A stretch of DNA of 55,727 nucleotides, from contig JAJRYT010000003.1 of assembly GCA_024275635.1 (NCBI GenBank), forward strand, positions 1 to 55,727. Reading direction: 5' to 3'. Both the position numbers and the translations under genes were made by a program. Source of the stretch: Chloroflexota bacterium. GTDB lineage: Bacteria > Chloroflexota > Anaerolineae > Promineifilales > Promineifilaceae. The notes under the pieces are model-generated. The model saw nothing but the letters and a program-made list of their open reading frames with translations. It ran no database searches and had not been told where the DNA came from. How positions within the stretch are numbered: position 1 is the stretch's first letter; each line of letters starts with the position of its first letter. Of the stretch, positions 42,063 to 50,556 are shown one piece after another.

Positions 42063-42701
42063 ATGAGCGCAACAATTGATCTGGGTACGATAGAACCGGG
42101 CGGCGAGCGGACCGAAAGGCGTGACGCGGCGGCTAATCGCGCCTTGATCCTGGAAACGGCCGAGACTCTCTTCAACGAACGCGGCGTCGAAAATGTGTGC
42201 ATGGCCGACATCGCCCAGGCAGCCGGCGTGGGCAAGGGCACGCTGTACCGCCGCTTTGCCAACAAAGCGGAGCTGGCGCTGGCGCTGATGGACACGCAAA
42301 TGCGCGAGTTTCAGGAGGCGATGCTGAGCCGGATGCGGCAGCAGAGTGAGCAGGGTCTGTCCAAATTAGAACAGCTCGACCAATTTCTGGACGCGCTAAT
42401 CTATTTTGTGGATCGGCACAACCCGCTTTTGTGCGTGGTGCAAAATGAGGGTTTATTGGAAAGCGTTGGCGAGCAGGAGCGGCAGCGGCCCCATTTCTGG
42501 CAGCACATGACGGTCAGCGGTTTGTTAAACGCGGCCATTGACGAGGGTGAGTTGCCGCCCGACCTGGATACGATTTATGTGGCCGACGCGCTCCTGGCAA
42601 CGCTGAACGCCAGCCTTTTCCGCTTCCAACGGGAAGGACGCCATTTCTCTTTGGAACGCATCAGCGCCGGGCTGCGCCGGCTGGCGGCCGGTTTGAAATA
42701 G
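42063..42701 (+). CDS. TetR-family transcriptional regulator
   Basis: A 212-residue repressor. The helix-turn-helix is ILETAETLFNERGVENVCMADIAQAAGVGKGTLYRRFANK (about residues 29-70), entirely typical of TetR. The C-terminal ligand domain ends with helices LDTIYVADALLATLNASLF. It is divergent from the yceI-like/doxX/pirin unit, with two matched palindromes between, so autoregulation and control of that unit are likely. The start at ATG 42063 follows a GGTGG; an upstream in-frame start is less likely because it overlaps the operator side. Confidence 0.94.
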   Translation: MSATIDLGTIEPGGERTERRDAAANRALILETAETLFNERGVENVCMADIAQAAGVGKGTLYRRFANKAELALALMDTQMREFQEAMLSRMRQQSEQGLSKLEQLDQFLDALIYFVDRHNPLLCVVQNEGLLESVGEQERQRPHFWQHMTVSGLLNAAIDEGELPPDLDTIYVADALLATLNASLFRFQREGRHFSLERISAGLRRLAAGLK

Positions 42702-42733
42702 AATTCAGTTTACGGATGAAATCTGGGAATGTA

Positions 42734-43708
42734 TCAGGCGGACTCTTCAGGAATAGCCACAAAATCAGCCGATGACTCGTTGAACTTGAGCAAGGGCTTT
42801 TGTACAGCCAGTTGTCCACCTTGTGGATAAAGTAAAGTAGCGGTGTTTGTATCGAAGTTAGCAATTAATACTTCCCGGTTCAAGGTGCGTTCGGAGCCAT
42901 TTTTCTTGGTATTCATACCGGAATATGACTGGATGGGAATGATGTTGTAGCCATCATACATCTGGTGCATTTCAGGCACATCATAAGAAGAAAGAATCCA
43001 CTTACATTTTGTTTGAGCTAAACGAATGGCGAGTTGTTTGTGTTCTTCCCAATCTTGCATGTTATATTTATAATTGCACCCATTCTTTGGGTAAGGTGGG
43101 TCCAGATACATAAAGGTTTTTGGGCGATCATAGCGATCAATACACTGTTCCCAACTTAGGTTCTCAATAATGACGGTGCGAAGACGCTCATGCACTGGTT
43201 GGAGTCGTTTCTGTAAATGTTTTAAGGCCCCAATCAATCGGTTGCCATGTCCGCCATCGGAGATGCTGGTTTGAAAGCGCGGGTAGTTTAGTTCTCCGCC
43301 CCAGCCAGCCATAATGATGTAATAAAAACGATGCGCCTGTTCCAAGTCAGATAACGTGGTCGGGTCCAGGTTCGCTAACTGCTCAAATTCAGCGCGAGAC
43401 GCTAATTCCCACTCAAACGATTGGATTAGCTCTTCTGGTTGGTGTTTTAAGATGCGAAAGAAGTTGATTAGCTCCTGGTCAATATCATTGAGAACTTCAA
43501 CCGGACTGGATTTTTTACCAAACGAAACCCAAGCGCCCCCGGCAAAGGGTTCGAGGTAGCAAGTATGGTCTGGAATTAAAGGAATAATGTGCTTACGCAA
43601 CCGCGATTTTCCTCCCACCCAACGAATGGGACTATTGATCGTTTTTTGTTTGGTAGGAGCCATAAAAACCACCGAATGTCTCGGATTAAGATGTTTCCGT
43701 TGCATCAT
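42734..43708 (-). CDS. D12-class N6-adenine DNA methyltransferase (Dam-like)
   Basis: A class-alpha adenine methylase of about 324 residues. Motif X/I region: RWVGGKSRLRKHIIPLIP then YLEPFAGGAWVSFGK (SAM binding). Motif IV is TFMYLDPPYPKNGC, the catalytic DPPY. The middle target-recognition part differs from Dam. The family often methylates GATC, but the site here is unknown. No restriction enzyme is evident next to it; the partner across the divergent promoter is an unknown 507-residue protein. It is AT-richer than its surroundings and contains no ACGGCCGT, suggesting acquisition. An internal start at 43663 is possible. Confidence 0.92.
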   Translation of the reverse strand: MMQRKHLNPRHSVVFMAPTKQKTINSPIRWVGGKSRLRKHIIPLIPDHTCYLEPFAGGAWVSFGKKSSPVEVLNDIDQELINFFRILKHQPEELIQSFEWELASRAEFEQLANLDPTTLSDLEQAHRFYYIIMAGWGGELNYPRFQTSISDGGHGNRLIGALKHLQKRLQPVHERLRTVIIENLSWEQCIDRYDRPKTFMYLDPPYPKNGCNYKYNMQDWEEHKQLAIRLAQTKCKWILSSYDVPEMHQMYDGYNIIPIQSYSGMNTKKNGSERTLNREVLIANFDTNTATLLYPQGGQLAVQKPLLKFNESSADFVAIPEESA

Positions 43709-43723
43709 AATCAGGTATTTTCA

Positions 43724-43753
43724 AGTATAATCCTACTCACGGAAGTGTTACAA
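43724..43753 (-). promoter_or_regulatory. Sigma70-type promoter for the adenine methylase
   Basis: On the minus strand TTGTAA (43748-43753) and TATACT (43724-43729) are 18 bases apart, a good -35/-10 pair. Transcription would begin near 43717, leaving a very short leader before the ATG at 43706-43708. Confidence 0.5.
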
Positions 43754-43818
43754 GTCGAGTAGGTTTGTGAAAAGTTATTATGTGGCTTTTGCACTAAGAT
43801 CAGACGAGAACAATTAGC

Positions 43819-45342
43819 GTGACGAGAACAATCTCCATTGCAGAACAATTCACAGTTTATAGCAAACTTGGATGGTCTGATAAACGAAAATTCCGTCGTT
43901 TTTTCCAATCGGCTATTTTCCGGCTGGTTAGTCGAGATGGAATCTCTTTGGATATCTTGTTGGGTTTTGAAAGAAACCTTGAAAAGATTTTATTATCAAG
44001 TCAGCAAATTGCCGAGACCATTATGGATACTCTAGTTTGCTACAGCCAGGAATTTAGTGATACTCGAATACAGCCAAACAGACTGCCAGAAATATTGCAG
44101 ATTGTTATGGTTTTTCTTGAAAACAATCACGAATTGCCCTGTGCGTACGGTGAGCTATTCCTGGATATCATCTTCTCAAGCGATAGTTTCGGAAAGCATA
44201 ATGAAGTTAGTTCCGCAATTACACCGGAACAGTTTCGACTTGAAACAGCAAAAATAATATCCAATCTTAGTCAGCAATGGGGAAAGTGGTCACCATCCCT
44301 ACAAAGCGAAGCAAACCAAGTATTGGACTATTTAGAAAGACTTGCTCACAAGGCGAACGATTTGCAACAATTCACTACAATTTGTCGGGACATGGCATTG
44401 GTAATCGGACTCAATCAGAACATGTCACCGGCAATCGGATTCAAAGTGGCGCTATCTCTTATGGGAATGTCCAGAGATTTTCATGAATTTGAAAGTTACA
44501 TCCACCGCATTAACGCACAAATTAAACTGTGGCGTGATTTTACTGGCGACATGTTCCTGACCCCAAAAACAATATCTGAGCTACACCAGAGTCTTGTTTT
44601 CTTGGAAACAATAATTGATGATGCTCGAAGAATTGAATATGTGCGTTACGTTCCAACTAAAGATACTGCCGAGAAGAATTATAATTCCTTCGTTAGAATC
44701 GTTCAAAGTGCATATATTCAACAGGTTTGGAAGAAAACATCCGAGTATGACACAATCATAGAAGATTTATGTCGTAAATTTGAGGAAAATGTGGTTTGTG
44801 GGTATCTAGGTAATACTTGGAACAATCTTTTTGCTTCAACCCGCTCTCGTTACTCGCCCAGATTTAAAGTCCGATGGGAGTTTGACAAATTCACCGCATA
44901 TGTACCTTATAACGAGCGGGCTCGAGATTGGACAGAAGACAGCGCGCGAACCCGACGGTATTGGAATTGGCGGATTACAGAAAAAAAAGAACGCTATCGG
45001 TTCATTGATACATTCACACCGAGGTTTCAATCACTGTTAAAAGCTTTTAAGCTTCCGGATGTTGAAAAACTCTTTAGGGTATTTCCGATTTACCTTTCTA
45101 CCCAAGAATTTCAAAAAGAGGTGTATATTCCAGTGGTATGGGATAGGAGCGTTGAATGGCAAGAAGGTTACGATAAATATGTTGGTTTTTACGCAGGAGA
45201 AGTTGAAGTGGCCCGACCTAGTAAATTCGCAGCCCATACATTTACATTCGAACGCCCTTATCTACAAAACGCGATAGAGCTTTTAGATAATGAGGATAAA
45301 ATTCGTAAGTTTATTCAATCACCCAGCAGTTCGAGAGATTGA
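43819..45342 (+). CDS. Unrecognised 507-residue protein of the accessory island
   Basis: No known domain is recognised. The protein is helical in its first 300 residues (for example LLSSQQIAETIMDTLVCYSQ, FLENNHELPCAYGELFLDII). It then becomes rich in Trp, Tyr and Arg (FKVRWEFDKFTAYVPYNERARDW, YWNWRITEKKERYRFIDTF). There is no signal peptide, membrane helix or obvious nucleotide-binding motif. It begins at a GTG and is divergent from the DNA methylase. The next ORF, a nucleotidyltransferase, overlaps its 3' end by 53 bases, implying a coupled pair. Codon usage is AT-rich and no ACGGCCGT occurs. A defence or genome-conflict role is possible but only from context. Confidence 0.75.
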   Translation: MTRTISIAEQFTVYSKLGWSDKRKFRRFFQSAIFRLVSRDGISLDILLGFERNLEKILLSSQQIAETIMDTLVCYSQEFSDTRIQPNRLPEILQIVMVFLENNHELPCAYGELFLDIIFSSDSFGKHNEVSSAITPEQFRLETAKIISNLSQQWGKWSPSLQSEANQVLDYLERLAHKANDLQQFTTICRDMALVIGLNQNMSPAIGFKVALSLMGMSRDFHEFESYIHRINAQIKLWRDFTGDMFLTPKTISELHQSLVFLETIIDDARRIEYVRYVPTKDTAEKNYNSFVRIVQSAYIQQVWKKTSEYDTIIEDLCRKFEENVVCGYLGNTWNNLFASTRSRYSPRFKVRWEFDKFTAYVPYNERARDWTEDSARTRRYWNWRITEKKERYRFIDTFTPRFQSLLKAFKLPDVEKLFRVFPIYLSTQEFQKEVYIPVVWDRSVEWQEGYDKYVGFYAGEVEVARPSKFAAHTFTFERPYLQNAIELLDNEDKIRKFIQSPSSSRD

Positions 45343-45766
45343 ATCAGTACTCGGCAAATCACCTTGGATTCCTGAAGACTTGGCCAAAAGTCTCTCAAGA
45401 ATAACATCTTTCCTCAAAGATGCCTTTGGATCAAAAGTGTTCAGGGTTGGTTTTTATGGTAGTTGGCAAAGAGGCGATGCTAAACATCCAAGCGACGTCG
45501 ATATTGTGGTTTTCTTGAACCATGAAGTATCTTGGTTTGACGCTAAAAAAGGAATGGTAAGTCGTTCTGATGCTCGAATAGACCTGTCTCAATGGTATAT
45601 TATTGGGCAAAAAGCAAATATATATCGTCTCGATTCAAGAACTTACTCCATTGCTGTGGTAACGCCAGGGATGCTTGATTATTACACGATTCTGGGGCCG
45701 ATTCATCTTCAGAATTGGGCGCATGCATTAAGAAACAGCCACACTCTTTGGGAAAATCGAACTTGA
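45290..45766 (+). CDS. Nucleotidyltransferase-fold protein
   Basis: A 158-residue protein with the Pol-beta superfamily core: FYGSWQRGDAKHPSDVDIVVF holds GS, RG and the DxD pair that binds metal and NTP. The third carboxylate expected on a later strand seems missing (YSIAVV), so activity is uncertain. Such small proteins include MNT antitoxins, CBASS-like cyclases (usually longer) and AMPylating antitoxins. It overlaps the preceding unknown gene by 53 bases, suggesting translational coupling. The true start could be further in. No HEPN partner is recognised, but the neighbouring 507-residue helical protein could be its partner. Confidence 0.72.
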   Translation: MRIKFVSLFNHPAVREIESVLGKSPWIPEDLAKSLSRITSFLKDAFGSKVFRVGFYGSWQRGDAKHPSDVDIVVFLNHEVSWFDAKKGMVSRSDARIDLSQWYIIGQKANIYRLDSRTYSIAVVTPGMLDYYTILGPIHLQNWAHALRNSHTLWENRT

Positions 45767-45877
45767 GGAAAAGAAACTGTTAAAACAGGTTAGCAACGGT
45801 TGTCTTTATGTGCTTATTAAGCCATGCCAGAATTTGTGTTTCCCTGAGATGTGGGTACAGATTGGCGAGAGATCGTT

Positions 45878-47845
45878 ATGAACAAACGGCCGTTCCTCCC
45901 CTCCCTCATTATTTTCCTTGCCCTGTTCCTGCTCATTTACTGGCTGGACGTAACAGCGACAGAGATGAATCAGGCGGTAGAAACGGCCGCCGCCACCCCC
46001 GCCACTCAACCCGCCTACGGCGTCAACTTCATCAGTTGGGCGCGCAGCAGCCCCGTCAGCGAAACCCGCTACCAAAACGCTCTGGCTGCCGGCGCCGGTT
46101 GGAACCGTTGGCCTTTCTACTGGTACGACATTGAGCAAACTTCCCAAACGCCGGGCGACTTTCATTGGGCTTACCAGGATACGGCCGTCATCGCCGACAT
46201 CGCCCACGGTTTGCAAACCAACATCATTCTCCTGGGAACGCCGCCATTTTACACGACCAATCCGGCCGCTGCGTCGTCTGCTTTGCCGCCTGACCGGTTA
46301 GCGCTGGCCGCGCCGCAGGCGGCCACGCCGCTGGGCCTGTACGAGCCGGTTTTCAGCGACAGCAGCGACATTCCCGGCCCCGGCAAAACGATCAATGATG
46401 GCAATAAATGGGCGCGGTTTGCGTATACGGCCGTCGTCCGCTACAAACCCGGCGGCGTCATCGCCCAGCAAGAAGGGTGGCCAAGCGGCGTAGGCGTCAC
46501 TCATTGGGAGATATGGAACGAACCGGATTTAAGCAGCTTTTGGGACGGTACAACGGCCGATTACGCCCGCCTGCTTAAAGTCGGCTACCTGGCGGCTAAA
46601 CAAGCCGACGCCAACGCTCAAATCATCTTCGGCGGCCTGGCCAATGACAGTAATAACACCAATTTTTACAACAATGTGATGGCGGTTTTTGACGGCGATG
46701 CGAATGCGGGAACTTATAACTTCTACCATGACATTTTGGCCACCCATAACTATTTGTACGCCTGGGAATCGTGGCTGCATGTTTGGCGGGCCGGCCAGAC
46801 GCTGGCCAACCGGGGATTGAGCAAACCGATCTGGCTCAACGAATCGGGCGTACCGGTGTGGGACGATTATCCCGGCCCCGTTTGCGAATCGGACAGTCCT
46901 TACCGCGCCTCGATGAGCGAGCAGGCCGATTTCATCATCCAGAGCGCTTTTTACGCCGCCTATGCCGGCGCCGACAACCTCTTTTTCTTCCAACTGTACG
47001 ACGACTGCGGCAACATCGGCGGGGATCATGATTGGTATTCTCCCGATACCTGCTCGCCGGATGTGATTGAGCCGGGCGGCGATGCGTTTGGCCTGTTCCG
47101 TAACCCGAATGACCCAGCCAACTACTGCTACACCCACCATCCCCAGCCGGAATCGCCCCGGCCCGGTTATGACGCCTACCGGGTTTTGACGACTTATTTC
47201 ACAGGTATGGAACCGTTGTGGCGGCTGCGACCGGGCGGCAGTAGTCCGTACAACGGCCCGCAGGAATGGATTGCGTTTTACAAGCCGGGGACGGGCGAGC
47301 GAGTGTTGGGATTGTGGGCGCGGTTTGGGGACGCGCAAACGGCCGTTATCACCTCCACTAACGCCGCCAACACCGGACTCCTTATCACGCCCGACGGCGT
47401 TACCCAAACCATCGCAGCGACGAACGGCGTGTTCACCCTCACTCTGCCTGCCGCCACCAACCAAAATGCTCCCTGGGACCCGGCTCTGTACCCGATTGGG
47501 GGACGGCCGTTCATCCTCATCGAGCCGGACACCCTCCCGCCGGAGGTGACAGCCAGCGCGCCGGTGACGGCCGTTGCCGATATCGCCCTTGCCTGGCAGG
47601 GCAGCGACTTGGGCAGCGGCATGCAGGATTATGATGTGACAGTTTCTGTGGATGGGGGAACGGCCGTTCCCTGGAAGATGGGCACAACGACGACGGCGGG
47701 AACCTATCCCGGCGCGCCGGGCCACGTGTACCAATTCACTGTTTATGGGCGGGATAGAGCGGGAAATGTGAGCGGAGGAACGGCCGTTGCCACCATCGCC
47801 AAAGCGTTAAACGAACACGTTTACTTGCCGCTGGTTGTCAAGTAA
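45878..47845 (+). CDS. Secreted glycoside-hydrolase-like protein with YLPLVVK tail
   Basis: A 655-residue exported protein. An N-terminal signal anchor (about 6-28) leads into a TIM barrel (about 48-420). THWEIWNEPDLSSFW supplies the clan-A acid/base glutamate (NEP motif) and KPIWLNESGVPVWDD a second glutamate likely to be the nucleophile. This is GH39/GH5-like, probably acting on plant-type or microbial polysaccharide. A beta-sandwich follows, then an Ig-like/FN3-like domain (about 560-645). The protein ends HVYLPLVVK, a tail I associate with secreted Chloroflexota proteins, which may be a sorting signal. The ATG at 45878 follows GAGA; a start nine codons earlier is less likely. Confidence 0.85.
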   Translation: MNKRPFLPSLIIFLALFLLIYWLDVTATEMNQAVETAAATPATQPAYGVNFISWARSSPVSETRYQNALAAGAGWNRWPFYWYDIEQTSQTPGDFHWAYQDTAVIADIAHGLQTNIILLGTPPFYTTNPAAASSALPPDRLALAAPQAATPLGLYEPVFSDSSDIPGPGKTINDGNKWARFAYTAVVRYKPGGVIAQQEGWPSGVGVTHWEIWNEPDLSSFWDGTTADYARLLKVGYLAAKQADANAQIIFGGLANDSNNTNFYNNVMAVFDGDANAGTYNFYHDILATHNYLYAWESWLHVWRAGQTLANRGLSKPIWLNESGVPVWDDYPGPVCESDSPYRASMSEQADFIIQSAFYAAYAGADNLFFFQLYDDCGNIGGDHDWYSPDTCSPDVIEPGGDAFGLFRNPNDPANYCYTHHPQPESPRPGYDAYRVLTTYFTGMEPLWRLRPGGSSPYNGPQEWIAFYKPGTGERVLGLWARFGDAQTAVITSTNAANTGLLITPDGVTQTIAATNGVFTLTLPAATNQNAPWDPALYPIGGRPFILIEPDTLPPEVTASAPVTAVADIALAWQGSDLGSGMQDYDVTVSVDGGTAVPWKMGTTTTAGTYPGAPGHVYQFTVYGRDRAGNVSGGTAVATIAKALNEHVYLPLVVK

Positions 47846-47998
47846 ACAACACACGCCGTGGCGTATCGCCATGAATGAAAACTGCAGCGTGATTTGGTAA
47901 AGGGTGTGTCTCAAATGAGTTAAGCGATTGACGGTATTGCGTGTCACGAGGTTAATATATAATACGCGCTACGCAATACGGTGATTGCCAGAGAATCC

Positions 47999-49792
47999 TT
48001 AAAAATGGGTGGCTTGTAAGGGGGAAGTTGTCGGGCGGCGCGCTGACCGTTGGCCAATATCCTGTCTTTCGTTTCCCCCGTCCAGTGATGGCTTCATGGT
48101 GATGGGCAGTGTCATCCGGAACAAGGCACCGCCCAGCGGGCTGTCCTCCACTGTGATTGTTCCGCCGTGCTGCTCCACCGTCATCTTGCAGAAAGTAAGG
48201 CCCAGACCGGCTCCCCGCCGTTCTGATGGGTGTACCTGGCTGAATTTTTCAAAAATTAGCGCCCGGTTTATGGGTAGGACGCCTGGTCCGCTGTCGGCCA
48301 CATCAATCACCACGTAAGACTCTGCCAATTTGGCGCTGACTTCGATACGGCCGTTATCCGGCGAAAATTTCAGCGCATTCCCAATCACATTATCAAACAC
48401 CCGGCGCATCAATTGATTATCCGCTTCAAGCACCGGCAGCCTCGTCGTTAACCTGAGCCGCAAACTTTGCCCGTGCGCTTCAGCCAAAATTTGAAAATTG
48501 GCGACCGCATTACCCAATGTCCGCCATAAATCCAACGGAGCAAGATGCAATTCAATCGCGCCCGCTTCCAATCGTTCCACATCCAGTAAATCATCAATCA
48601 GGCGCAACGTTTTTTGCCCCGATTGTCCAATCCGCTGTAACAATCCCTTTTGCGGCTCAGATAACGCTCCCAAGCGCCCCTTGTCCAGCAGTTTCGTACC
48701 TTCTGTCATGACCATCAGCGGATTCTTCAAATCATGGACAATCAACCGGGTTAGCTCATTACGTAATTTTTGTTCATGCTTCAGCGCCTCTGTCCGTTCC
48801 TCAATGAGCCGGTTCAATCCCCAAAAAAGTCGGTACAAAATAATAAAACTTAACGTTCCTTCAACCAAAGTCAAGCTTACAATAAAGCGCCGTTGAATGC
48901 CTGATGTTAACCAACGAGCCAGTTCCCCGCCTACAAGCGCCAACCCAACAATCAAAATGCTGCCGCGAACGGCAAAATAATGTGCCGGCTGCAAATTGCG
49001 TCGCGAGTAGAATGTTCTTGAAACGGCCGATAACGACACTATCAACGCCAACAGGGTGATAAAGCTGTAAAGCTGCCAGCTCAATTGCCCCCAGACGCCA
49101 AAAATCTGGCTGATTTGCGCTTCTGCCAGTAGCAAAAGGGAAACGACCAGCTCGCCTTCAAAGAAGTGGCCTTCCTGCCGGTACATTTGCCAACTCTGCC
49201 AGGCTGCCCATAAAAGCCCGCTCATGGTGACGCCGGTCATCACATACTTGAGAAGTGGATCGAGGCTGTCCAATCGCGTCCATAAATCGGGATGCCAAAA
49301 TGTCAGCCCGGCAAACAGACCATAAAAAATACCGCTTCCTAACCAGAGAATTAGATGATACTTATCGAGCCGTTCCTCCCAAACCGCGTTCCAGCGAACG
49401 GATGCGGCCGTGAACAGCACAGCGGCTAAAAAAAGACCTATTCGCGCTGACCATTTAACGGGTTCATTGGCAACCTCGGTAAAAAGTACGCCTGGCGTGT
49501 AAATGCTGTTGAGTAATGAAAAGGCAGAGAGGGCGATATAAGCTATCCGGGTAAAGAAAGCACGCGATTGCAGCGGGGTGCGTAAGGCTGTGGCCGAGAA
49601 CAATCCGGTTAATAAGGCCATGAAACTGGTGAAGGCCATGACATAAAAATGAACCAGATGAGAATACCAAATTGTACGCCAGACAGGCAGATCCCACGCC
49701 GGAACCAGGCGTAAAAGCGCAAAAATCAGCAGCGGCAAGACAATGGTTATGATGCGCATCCGCTGCTTGGATGATGGAAATACGTGTTGCAT
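47999..49792 (-). CDS. Membrane-bound sensor histidine kinase
   Basis: A 597-residue kinase. Residues about 12-320 contain eight or nine membrane helices (a 7TM-like sensor with no named domain). A coiled linker RLIEERTEALKHEQK leads to the HisKA box LTRLIVHDLKNPLMVM, with the phosphorylated histidine in HDLKNP. The ATPase part has NVIGNALKFS, VADSGPGVLP and GAGLGLTFCK. No response regulator is adjacent. The protein ends with a short charged tail. It may respond to a membrane or redox signal; nothing in the sequence identifies it. Confidence 0.93.
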   Translation of the reverse strand: MQHVFPSSKQRMRIITIVLPLLIFALLRLVPAWDLPVWRTIWYSHLVHFYVMAFTSFMALLTGLFSATALRTPLQSRAFFTRIAYIALSAFSLLNSIYTPGVLFTEVANEPVKWSARIGLFLAAVLFTAASVRWNAVWEERLDKYHLILWLGSGIFYGLFAGLTFWHPDLWTRLDSLDPLLKYVMTGVTMSGLLWAAWQSWQMYRQEGHFFEGELVVSLLLLAEAQISQIFGVWGQLSWQLYSFITLLALIVSLSAVSRTFYSRRNLQPAHYFAVRGSILIVGLALVGGELARWLTSGIQRRFIVSLTLVEGTLSFIILYRLFWGLNRLIEERTEALKHEQKLRNELTRLIVHDLKNPLMVMTEGTKLLDKGRLGALSEPQKGLLQRIGQSGQKTLRLIDDLLDVERLEAGAIELHLAPLDLWRTLGNAVANFQILAEAHGQSLRLRLTTRLPVLEADNQLMRRVFDNVIGNALKFSPDNGRIEVSAKLAESYVVIDVADSGPGVLPINRALIFEKFSQVHPSERRGAGLGLTFCKMTVEQHGGTITVEDSPLGGALFRMTLPITMKPSLDGGNERQDIGQRSARRPTTSPLQATHF

Positions 49793-49880
49793 AGGGTTAT
49801 TTTACGGCCGTAATCTATAAATCTGCCTTACGATTTGCTTTGTGTTACAGTTTGCAAAGATACCAATAGTGGAGGATCAA

Positions 49881-50450
49881 ATGAAACCTATTTTGCGCGA
49901 CTTTCCTTACAGTTTTGAAACAGAACGATTGACCATTCGCGGCCCCTTGCCTGGCGATGGGGAGGAACTGCATACGGCCGTTACCGAATCCCAAGCCGAA
50001 CTCAAGCCCTGGATGCCCTGGGCGGTTGATCTGCCCGACGCCGAAGGGTACGAAGCCCGCGTCCGCGAAGGACAGGTCAAATTCCTGGCCCGCGAAGATT
50101 TGTGGCTGATGCTTTTGTTAAAAGGAACCCACACCATCATCGGCGGCAGCGGCCTGCATCGGCTGGATTGGGCTGTCCCCCGCTTTGAGATCGGCTACTG
50201 GGTGCGTACAGCCTATGCCCGGCAGGGGTACATTACTGAAGCCGTGGCCGGAATCACCGACTTTGCCTTCGATGTGCTGGGCGCCAGGCGCGTGGAGATC
50301 CGCTGCGACGCCCGGAACGAACGCAGCATGGCCGTTGCCCGGCGGTCGGGCTTTAATCATGAAGGCACACTGCGCTGCGAGGATCGCCATCATCTCACCC
50401 AAGAATTACGGGATACACTGGTATTTAGCAAAATCAAGCAAGACGGTTGA
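49881..50450 (+). CDS. GNAT acetyltransferase (RimJ/RimL type)
   Basis: A 189-residue acetyl-CoA-dependent N-acetyltransferase. FETERLTIRGPLPGDGEEL opens the fold and ELKPWMPWA is characteristic of RimJ/RimL relatives. The acetyl-CoA loop is VRTAYARQGYITEAVAGI, with the final helix region VEIRCDARNERSMAVARRSGF. It may modify the N-terminus of a ribosomal protein or a small amine. GGAGG lies six bases before the ATG at 49881, excluding the longer reading frame. A terminator follows about 60 bases after the stop. Confidence 0.94.
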   Translation: MKPILRDFPYSFETERLTIRGPLPGDGEELHTAVTESQAELKPWMPWAVDLPDAEGYEARVREGQVKFLAREDLWLMLLLKGTHTIIGGSGLHRLDWAVPRFEIGYWVRTAYARQGYITEAVAGITDFAFDVLGARRVEIRCDARNERSMAVARRSGFNHEGTLRCEDRHHLTQELRDTLVFSKIKQDG

Positions 50451-50510
50451 TTATTATTGGAAGACTGTTACAATTTCGTGGTTTACAAACCCTATATCTA
50501 AAAAGACGTA

Positions 50511-50537
50511 AAAACGCCAGACCTATCTTGGCGTTTT
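50511..50537 (+). terminator. Terminator before secD
   Basis: AAAACGCCA (50511-50519) pairs with TGGCGTTTT (50529-50537), 9 bp with a 9-base loop, ending in TTTT and followed by CCGTTTT. It ends the GNAT transcript, only 20 bases before the secD start. Confidence 0.8.
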
Positions 50538-50556
50538 CCGTTTTAGGACATGTTTA

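Noticed and set aside
41918..42295. N-terminal extension of the YceI-like frame
   Set aside because: It is antisense to the TetR gene and covers the operators. Family homology begins at the ATG at 41915-41917, which has AAGGAG upstream.
42734..43708. The adenine methylase as the enzyme that modifies ACGGCCGT
   Set aside because: The gene sits in a foreign-looking island lacking the motif, and D12 methylases typically recognise GATC-like sites. Nothing in the sequence links them.
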